The position numbers were made by a program, and so were the translations under genes. Shown piece by piece: positions 1 to 4,555 of a DNA stretch of 7,050 bases; positions within the stretch are counted from its first letter, which is position 1; each line of letters starts with the position of its first letter. Origin of the DNA: Saprospiraceae bacterium. Lineage in GTDB: Bacteria > Bacteroidota > Bacteroidia > Chitinophagales > Saprospiraceae. The stretch is from the NCBI GenBank assembly GCA_014379065.1, contig JACMMM010000609.1:1-7050 (forward strand), given 5' to 3'. The notes below the pieces were generated by a model. It saw nothing but the letters and a program-made list of their open reading frames with translations, was not told where the DNA came from and did not search any database.

Positions 1-1
1 A

Positions 2-598
2 TACCCGATCAATTCATTATTAGAAGGCAAGTGCCTCGTCTCTTATTTAGATGGAACGGTTGCTACGAAAACCATAGAGTCTTCAACTAGCAATTCCAAT
101 GAAAGTTATAAAGGAAATATGTTTTGGATATCTCCAACTTTGGTCTTCAATTTGAATAAGAAGAAAATTGCCCCATATGCATTTGTAGGATTTATGGTGG
201 GTATCGCAGGCAAAATAACTGTGCAACGAGAATCTCGTTCCAACAATGAATTATTTGAGTCAAAGACTATTTATTCTAAAGGAACAGCGTTGGGAATATC
301 GTCTGGATTGGGATTGAAAATTTACCCTGAAAAAAAGGATCAATGGGGCATATTTATTGAAGCCAAACTCATAAGCTCTTCTTATGGCCCAAAACGAAGC
401 GAACGGGTTCAACGCACGATAAATGGCGTAGATATGTTAAGCACCTTATCAGTGAATGAGAAAATAACCATTTACAAGGACAAATACAGTGTTGATCATT
501 CTATAATACCCGCTCCAAGTGAGCCTGCAATTTATTCCCGGAATTTTTACCCGTTTAGCAGCCTGGGGTTAAACATTGGGGTTTTTCATGCGCTATAA
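2..598 (+). CDS. Probable outer-membrane beta-barrel protein, C-terminal part (5' end outside window)
   Basis: The frame is open from base 2 to the TAA at 596-598, giving 198 visible residues. The first ATG (119) lies inside this open frame with 39 sense codons before it, so the gene very likely begins upstream of the window. The protein shows alternating polar/hydrophobic stretches typical of transmembrane beta strands, for example around MFWISPTLVFNL, APYAFVGFMVGIAGKITVQ and GTALGISSGLGLKIY. These are separated by charged, Ser/Asn-rich loops. It ends with a strand-like segment (FYPFSSLGLNIGVFHAL), as barrels usually do. The family cannot be named. Codons are more AT-rich than in the genes to the right. 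The last bases overlap a tiny signal-peptide-like ORF starting at 588. Barrel topology is inferred from the residue pattern only. Confidence 0.6.
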   Translation, partial: YPINSLLEGKCLVSYLDGTVATKTIESSTSNSNESYKGNMFWISPTLVFNLNKKKIAPYAFVGFMVGIAGKITVQRESRSNNELFESKTIYSKGTALGISSGLGLKIYPEKKDQWGIFIEAKLISSSYGPKRSERVQRTINGVDMLSTLSVNEKITIYKDKYSVDHSIIPAPSEPAIYSRNFYPFSSLGLNIGVFHAL

Positions 599-659
599 AA
601 TCCTCCATTTAATGCTCTTTCTGCCTATAGCCGAGCCAAAAGCGCAACTAGAAACATGA
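588..659 (+). other. Tiny signal-peptide-like ORF (23 codons) bridging two genes
   Basis: An ATG at 588, within the last codons of the upstream barrel gene, opens a 23-codon frame ending at the TGA at 657-659. That stop overlaps the ATG of the next gene as ATGA. The peptide MRYKILHLMLFLPIAEPKAQ followed by LET has a basic start, a hydrophobic stretch and an Ala-rich AQ end, so it resembles a Sec signal peptide with no mature protein. It could be a coupling leader, a remnant of an exported protein's start, or chance. It is in a different frame from both neighbours. Its reality as a translated peptide is uncertain. Confidence 0.25.
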
Positions 660-1483
660 CCTTCTCCGATCAAATGGGCCGCACCATAAAACTAGACCAT
701 TGGCCCCCGCGCCGAATCATCTCGCTCGTGCCGTCCCAAACGGAGTTTTTGGCCGATTTGGGTTTGGAAAAGGAGGTGGTTGGGATCACCAAATTCTGTG
801 TGCATCCTGCGGAATGGTTTCAACAAAAGAAAAGGGTAGGGGGCACCAAAACACTTGATTTTCAAAAGATTGACGTACTGAAGCCGGATTTGATCATTGG
901 CAACAAAGAAGAAAATGAGCAAAGTCAAATCGAATTTCTGGCGCAACACTATCCCGTTTGGATGAGCGATATCTACACGCTGGAGGATGCGTTGGATATG
1001 ATGCGAAAACTCGGTGAACTGACCGGAAAAACCGAAAAAGCGAACGCAATTGCAGCAGAAGTTGACAAGCAATTTAAACCTCGTAGGTTTTTAAAACCTA
1101 CGAGGTTTGGAGAAGAAGGCGCGTATTTAAATTGCACCCCAAAAGTGGCCTACTTTATTTGGAGAAAGCCTTACATGGCCGCTGGGAGCGGTACTTTTAT
1201 TGACGATATGCTCCGTCGCGCAAGTTTTGAAAATGTATTTGGAAACCTTGCCCGATACCCCGAAATCTCGGAACAGCAACTTGCCGATGCTCAGCCAGAT
1301 GCCATTTTCCTTTCCTCTGAACCATATCCATTTTCCGAAAAACATGTCGCCGGACTTCAAGAGATTTGCCCTGCTGCACAGATCCAACTCGTTGATGGTG
1401 AACTGTTTTCATGGTATGGCAGCCGGCTACTTCAAGCGCCAGATTATTTTGCTGCTCTTCGGGAAAAATTGGACCTGAAATAA
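656..1483 (+). CDS. BtuF/TroA-like helical-backbone metal-receptor (cobalamin/iron-chelate type substrate-binding) protein
   Basis: This 275-residue protein belongs to the periplasmic-binding-protein fold with a helical backbone (BtuF/FepB-like, ABC transporter class III receptors). Visible signatures are PPRRIISLVPSQTEFLADLGL (residues 17-37, the conserved start of lobe 1), VVGITKFCVHP (41-51), the KPDLIIG strand (about 76-82), and VAYFIWRKPYMAAGSGTFIDDML (164-186, start of lobe 2). No signal peptide or lipobox is present: the protein starts directly at MTFSDQMGR. The ATG at 656 is the only start in this frame after the upstream stop at 596-598. From memory, many Bacteroidota homologues also lack a signal, so how the protein meets a transporter is unclear. 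No permease or ATPase gene is adjacent, so corrinoid specificity is inferred from BtuF similarity only. Residues 141-151 (KPRRFLKPTRF) are encoded by a perfect palindrome and look like an inserted element in the linker between lobes. Confidence 0.85.
   Translation: MTFSDQMGRTIKLDHWPPRRIISLVPSQTEFLADLGLEKEVVGITKFCVHPAEWFQQKKRVGGTKTLDFQKIDVLKPDLIIGNKEENEQSQIEFLAQHYPVWMSDIYTLEDALDMMRKLGELTGKTEKANAIAAEVDKQFKPRRFLKPTRFGEEGAYLNCTPKVAYFIWRKPYMAAGSGTFIDDMLRRASFENVFGNLARYPEISEQQLADAQPDAIFLSSEPYPFSEKHVAGLQEICPAAQIQLVDGELFSWYGSRLLQAPDYFAALREKLDLK
1076..1108 (+). repeat. Perfect 33-bp palindrome inserted in frame in the BtuF-like gene
   Basis: The left arm AAACCTCGTAGGTTTT (1076-1091) and right arm AAAACCTACGAGGTTT (1093-1108) are exact inverse complements of 16 bp around one central T. 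The element is exactly 11 codons long and in register with the gene, encoding KPRRFLKPTRF (residues 141-151). It lies between the helix ending near VDKQF and the conserved VAYFIWRKPYM strand, where extra residues would be tolerated. Its design matches the intergenic palindrome at 1553-1586. It looks like a dispersed palindromic element rather than native protein sequence. Confidence 0.85.
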
Positions 1484-1552
1484 AAATGGGGGTGTGTCAA
1501 AAGATATTCACAGATTTTTGTGAGAAACAATATATCGTGTTTCAGGCAATTG

Positions 1553-1586
1553 AATCCTATAAGGTTTTTAAAAACCTTATAGGATT
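1553..1586. repeat. Perfect 34-bp palindrome in the convergent intergenic region; possible bidirectional terminator
   Basis: The arms AATCCTATAAGGTTTTT (1553-1569) and AAAAACCTTATAGGATT (1570-1586) are exact inverse complements of 17 bp with no spacer. It lies 70 bp after the BtuF-like stop and 71 bp beyond the RNA ligase stop, between convergent genes. It could therefore act as a terminator hairpin for either transcript, although no run of T follows the stem. The left arm agrees with the in-gene palindrome's left half at 13 of 17 positions, sharing the AGGTTTTT core, so the two are probably copies of one element family. Just downstream the 10-mer ATTTCGTAAG occurs twice (1584-1593 and 1606-1615), and a small 6-bp hairpin lies at 1605-1621. 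Confidence 0.8.
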
Positions 1587-1656
1587 TCGTAAGATTTAAA
1601 ATTCAATTTCGTAAGGAAATTTTCAATCTGGACTTTTGGCATTCTACCCCGCTGGA

Positions 1657-2649
1657 TTAATCATCATATTTCAGCAAAAACTCCGGGTTTATCGCCTTAA
1701 ACGAAACCCGACCGATCATATCCTGCCGCTCCGTTATCGGACGAATTACAATGCCTTCTCGATGAGCATCTGCATTCAAAGCAGATTTTCCCACAGACAT
1801 TTCTACCAGTTTTGGAATGTCATTTGAGAGCAAATAGTTGGTCTCTAACACTGGTGTGGAAGTTATTTCCAAGCGCTCGAGCATTGCCTGAAATTCGGGA
1901 AAATCCAGGTAGCGGTAAGCGTTTATATCAAAAACATTGAAGAAAAACACTTGCTGGCCACGCAGTTGGTATTTGTTTTTCTGGATGCCTTCACCCACTA
2001 TTTCGCCTTGTAGTGCGCAATCCCTCCCGAGTGCTGCCAGTTTATTCTCCAAGTCCAAGGCACGAGCGACTTGCCAGATGGAGTTGTCCGGGTCTTCGAG
2101 CAGTTCAAGGTTGCGGCTGCACACCCCAAAGTGGCCTTCTTTCAAGTAGTACGTCACGCTACTGCCATCCAGTTTTTCGGCGATATAGCAAGGCTCGCCG
2201 ACGTATTTATCGAGCAATTCTTGCAATACCTGAACTCTGGTTTCATCCGTTTTCGGGATGAAAGAAGGGAATGGCCCAAGGGCAATGCCAAGCAAATTGG
2301 CTGGCATGGGCGGCTCGTACTTTGTGACTCCGAGCACCTCGGTCACGTCGGCATCTTCTTGAAGATCAATGCCTTCTGGAAGTATGGAAAGTGGAAAACA
2401 AATGCCCTGCGAAATTTGCCCGCGCAACCGGACCGTGCGAATGCGCATTTTGCGCGGACGCAGGAACTCAAACTCCGCACGGTCGGGCAGCAAGCTGTCT
2501 ATCTCGCAGTAGACACACAGGTCGCCGACTTGATAATCGCCTTTTTTCACCACCAACTGCCAACCGAGCACGGTGGCTTTCAGGATGGCATCGGCGTTTT
2601 CGATGGGTTCGAGGGCTTTGATACGTTGGATACTCGCTAATTGTCGCAT
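1657..2649 (-). CDS. Rnl5-type (DraRnl-like) ATP-dependent RNA ligase
   Basis: With the ATG at 2649 the protein has 330 residues and belongs to the RNA ligase clade typified by Deinococcus radiodurans DraRnl (Rnl5). The N-terminal OB-like module spans about residues 1-115 (MRQLASIQRI, GDLCVYCEIDSLLP, RTVRLRGQISQGICFPL). The nucleotidyltransferase domain follows, with motif I EKLDGSS (nucleophile Lys159), Ia SRN (178-180), III LQGEIVGEG (Glu215), IIIa FFFNVFDI, IV EGIVIR (298-303) and V SFKAIN (Lys318). All catalytic motifs are intact. Family knowledge: these enzymes adenylylate themselves with ATP and seal nicks with a 3'-OH RNA end in duplexes, so a repair role is plausible but not proven. 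A longer frame starts at ATG 2679, but those ten extra codons (GETRPYFFY region) are made of a terminator hairpin and its T-run. The 2649 start gives the family-like MRQLASIQ beginning. No Shine-Dalgarno is seen. Confidence 0.9.
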   Translation of the reverse strand: MRQLASIQRIKALEPIENADAILKATVLGWQLVVKKGDYQVGDLCVYCEIDSLLPDRAEFEFLRPRKMRIRTVRLRGQISQGICFPLSILPEGIDLQEDADVTEVLGVTKYEPPMPANLLGIALGPFPSFIPKTDETRVQVLQELLDKYVGEPCYIAEKLDGSSVTYYLKEGHFGVCSRNLELLEDPDNSIWQVARALDLENKLAALGRDCALQGEIVGEGIQKNKYQLRGQQVFFFNVFDINAYRYLDFPEFQAMLERLEITSTPVLETNYLLSNDIPKLVEMSVGKSALNADAHREGIVIRPITERQDMIGRVSFKAINPEFLLKYDD

Positions 2650-2651
2650 AT

Positions 2652-2693
2652 AAAAAAAATAAGGGCGAGTTTCTCCCATTGATAAACTCGCCC
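2652..2693 (-). terminator. Intrinsic terminator of rpoD, abutting the RNA ligase start
   Basis: Read on the minus strand, GGGCGAGTTT (2693-2684) pairs perfectly with AAACTCGCCC (2672-2663) around an 11-nt loop. TTATTTTTTTT follows (2662-2652). A GC-rich 10-bp stem plus a T-run is the classic Rho-independent terminator. It lies 35 bp beyond the rpoD stop, and its T-run ends two bases before the ATG of the ligase (2649). It should separate rpoD from the ligase transcript, or limit read-through into it. Confidence 0.88.
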
Positions 2694-2728
2694 CTTCAAC
2701 TAAAAAACTCTGTTTTCAGTTCCCGGCC

Positions 2729-3598
2729 TTAAGCTCCGAGATATGTTTTCAGCAATTTGCTACGGCTGGTAGCGCGCAACTTATTGATAGCCTTGTCTTT
2801 AATCTGACGAACGCGCTCGCGGGTGAGGCCAAACTTGTCGCCGATGTCTTCGAGCGAGAGCGGGTGTTCCACGCCAATACCGAAGTAAAGTTTGATCACA
2901 TCGGCCTGACGGTCGGTAAGTGTTCCGAGCGAGCGTTCGATTTCGCGGCGCAGCGAGTCGGCGTAGTCGAGGTGCGAGTCCGTGCCAGGCATGGTGTTGT
3001 TTTCCAGCACATCCAGCAGCGAGTTGTCTTCGCCTTCCACAAAGGGCGCGTCCATCGAAACGTGGCGAGCGGCAACGCCGAGGGTGGTTTCCACTTCGTC
3101 GGTGGTGATCTCGAGCATTTCGGCGAGTTCTTCCGCACTGGGTTCGCGCTCGAATTCTTGTTCAAGTTGGCTGAATGCCTTGTTTATTTTGTTGAGCGAT
3201 CCAACTTTGTTCAGGGGAAGTCGTACGATACGGCTCTGCTCAGCCAAGGCCTGGAGGATGCTTTGGCGGATCCACCACACGGCATAAGAAATGAACTTGA
3301 AGCCGCGGGTCTCGTCGAAGCGCTGGGCGGCTTTGATCAGGCCGAGGTTGCCTTCATTGATAAGGTCAGAAAGGCTAAGGCCCTGATTCTGATATTGTTT
3401 TGCAACGGAAACAACGAAGCGAAGGTTAGCTTTCGTTAGTTTTTCGAGGGCTATTTGGTCGCCTTGCTTAATGCGTTTGGCGAGGTCAACTTCTTCTTCG
3501 GGGGTTAGAAGGTCCACTTTGCCGATCTCTTGGAGGTACTTTTCAAGGGACTGGCTTTCCCGGTTTGTAATGGACTTCGTAATTTTTAACTGCCTCAT
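2729..3598 (-). CDS. rpoD: Primary RNA polymerase sigma factor RpoD/SigA (sigma-70 family, group 1)
   Basis: This 289-residue protein is the housekeeping sigma factor that directs core RNA polymerase to promoters. Region 1.2 covers about residues 17-46 (SLEKYLQEIGKVDLLTPEEE). Region 2 covers about 53-124, with core-binding LSDLINEGNLGLIKA and the -10 recognition/melting segment RFDETRGFKFISYAVWWIRQ. Region 3 covers about 128-205. Region 4 includes the helix-turn-helix LEDIGDKFGLTRERVRQI (249-266) for -35-type elements. Region 1.1 is absent and the length is what is usual for Bacteroidota primary sigma factors, which recognise TTTG/TAnnTTTG promoters. The ATG at 3598 gives the typical MRQLKITKSIT start, without a Shine-Dalgarno. 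An intrinsic terminator follows the stop (2652-2693). A -7-like box lies upstream at 3626-3633. Confidence 0.97.
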   Translation of the reverse strand: MRQLKITKSITNRESQSLEKYLQEIGKVDLLTPEEEVDLAKRIKQGDQIALEKLTKANLRFVVSVAKQYQNQGLSLSDLINEGNLGLIKAAQRFDETRGFKFISYAVWWIRQSILQALAEQSRIVRLPLNKVGSLNKINKAFSQLEQEFEREPSAEELAEMLEITTDEVETTLGVAARHVSMDAPFVEGEDNSLLDVLENNTMPGTDSHLDYADSLRREIERSLGTLTDRQADVIKLYFGIGVEHPLSLEDIGDKFGLTRERVRQIKDKAINKLRATSRSKLLKTYLGA

Positions 3599-3625
3599 TA
3601 TTGTACTGCTGTGTTATTTTCGGCG

Positions 3626-3633
3626 CAAAGTTA
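3626..3633 (-). promoter_or_regulatory. Candidate Bacteroidota -7 promoter element of rpoD (TAACTTTG)
   Basis: On the minus strand TAACTTTG matches the TAnnTTTG -7 consensus of Bacteroidota primary promoters, 27 bases before the rpoD ATG. No TTTG -33 element is seen at the usual distance upstream, so the call rests on the -7 box alone. Confidence 0.4.
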
Positions 3634-3653
3634 AATTTTCCAACCCGTTTGTG

Positions 3654-3674
3654 CCTTATTTTTTTGAAATAAGG
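3654..3674. other. 8-bp inverted repeat upstream of rpoD
   Basis: CCTTATTT (3654-3661) and AAATAAGG (3667-3674) are exact inverse complements around a 5-nt spacer. The repeat lies just upstream of the candidate rpoD -7 box, about where a regulator or -33 contact would fall. It could be an operator, a weak terminator of the upstream minus-strand gene, or chance in AT-rich DNA. The rest of the 3599-3819 gap is AT-rich and shows no gene. Confidence 0.3.
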
Positions 3675-3819
3675 TAAAAGTTGAAAGATTTAGGCGAAAA
3701 AATTTTTAGGAAACAAGACATAAAACGGCTTGTGATAAATTTTGTTCAGTGGGGCGACTATTAACCGCAGAAAAATAAAATTTTTTTAAGCCTATAAGGA
3801 ATCAGATGAAAGCAACAAG

Positions 3820-4389
3820 TTATTGTTCACCCATTCCTAAACGCTCAATTTCCCCCAATATCCTGCTGGCTAGATATTCCGCGGCAAGGTCGAACTTTTT
3901 GATTTGCTCGATTTCTGCCTCCAGCAACTTGGGAAAGCGCTCAAACGAGAAATCTAATACTTGTTTCTTCAACGCTGTGCGAAGATTATCGGCCGGGAAT
4001 GCTGTTTCGGCGATGTTGATTTCTTTGCCATTGGTAAGTATTTCGATTTGCTCAAAAAGCCCAAGGGCTTCCGATTTGCAAAACGCGAGGTGGCGTTTTA
4101 TCTGCTCATCGCTCAGGCTCGGAAAATCGGGGTGTTGGGCAAAACAAAATGCTTGGATGATCTGGGCCAATTCGCTGATTTTACTTTGCTTGGCAATGTA
4201 TCGTCGCTTGGCCTCCATCTCTTCGTCCAACGAACCATAGGTGCCGCGCTCGCCCGAGGAGCGTTTGTCAATCCATTGGCCACTTTCGTCGTAGCGCTCT
4301 TCCTTGACCCATGCAGTTTTTTCTTTTTTTCGGTTGCGAAGGCCCAGAATGATCAGGGCGAGCACCAGTAGGCCGAAGGCTATTTCCAT
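3820..4389 (-). CDS. Small single-pass membrane protein of unknown function
   Basis: I do not recognise a named family. The 189 residues begin with a hydrophobic segment at about 3-17 (IAFGLLVLALIILGL), followed at once by a basic cluster (RNRKKEK). This suggests an N-terminal membrane anchor with the rest of the protein on the cytoplasmic side. A polar stretch follows (ERYDESGQWIDKRSSGERG, about 31-49). From about 53 to the end the protein is rich in Glu/Lys/Leu and probably mostly alpha-helical. Cysteines are few (82, 104) and no catalytic motif is apparent. It sits 221 bp upstream of rpoD on the same strand and diverges from the TamB-like gene. The start at 4389 is the only one that keeps the membrane segment. 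The 5' leader would contain the AATG-type repeats at 4396-4468. Confidence 0.7.
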   Translation of the reverse strand: MEIAFGLLVLALIILGLRNRKKEKTAWVKEERYDESGQWIDKRSSGERGTYGSLDEEMEAKRRYIAKQSKISELAQIIQAFCFAQHPDFPSLSDEQIKRHLAFCKSEALGLFEQIEILTNGKEINIAETAFPADNLRTALKKQVLDFSFERFPKLLEAEIEQIKKFDLAAEYLASRILGEIERLGMGEQ

Positions 4390-4395
4390 CGAATT

Positions 4396-4468
4396 AATGT
4401 GGTCAATGTGATGAATGTGGTCAATGTGATCAATGAAAAATGACTCAATGACGAATGACTTAATGACC
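4396..4468. repeat. Short tandem repeats (18-bp unit twice, then AATGA-type units) in a divergent promoter region
   Basis: AATGTGGTCAATGTGATG (4396-4413) is followed at once by AATGTGGTCAATGTGATC (4414-4431), 17 of 18 identical. Each unit is itself two related 9-mers starting AATGTG. Looser AATGA-started units of 7-15 bp follow to 4468 (AATGACG, AATGACTT, AATGACC). The block lies between the divergent membrane-protein gene and the TamB-like gene, in the likely 5' leader of the former. Copy number could vary by slippage. No function can be assigned. Confidence 0.75.
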
Positions 4469-4478
4469 TTTTTCGCCT

Positions 4479-4486
4479 CAAAAGTA
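4479..4486 (-). promoter_or_regulatory. Candidate -7 element for the minus-strand membrane-protein gene (TACTTTTG)
   Basis: On the minus strand TACTTTTG fits the TAnnTTTG consensus, about 90 bases before the ATG at 4389. A transcript from it would carry the AATG-type repeats in its leader. No clear TTTG -33 box is seen at the expected spacing. Confidence 0.3.
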
Positions 4487-4555
4487 TGGAGATTGCTTAT
4501 TCAGCTGCACTTTTTGGCATAAAACCTACGTTTCTTTGCAGTTCCAACGACACGC

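Noticed and set aside
1508..1523. Small hairpin TCACA/TGTGA after the BtuF-like gene as a terminator
   Set aside because: The stem is only 5 bp, with no GC-rich core and no T-run.
2071..2640. 189-codon plus-strand ORF opposite the RNA ligase gene
   Set aside because: It is an antisense shadow of a gene with complete ligase motifs. The translation shows no coherent family features.
2864..3439. 191-codon plus-strand ORF opposite rpoD
   Set aside because: rpoD is certain on the other strand. The ORF arises from the low stop frequency of the complementary frame.
3791..3803. CCTATAAGGAATC resembling half of the palindrome at 1553-1586
   Set aside because: Only a 9-base core matches and no second arm is present, so chance in AT-rich DNA is the simplest explanation.
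3961..4371. 136-codon plus-strand ORF opposite the small membrane-protein gene
   Set aside because: It is less plausible than the minus-strand frame, which has a clean membrane anchor and helix-like composition. The opposite frame has no recognisable features.
4513..4538. TTTG and TACGTTTC/TTTCTTTG boxes as a promoter for the TamB-like gene
   Set aside because: The -7 matches are imperfect and the spacing to TTTG (10-14 bases) is too short for a Bacteroidota promoter.
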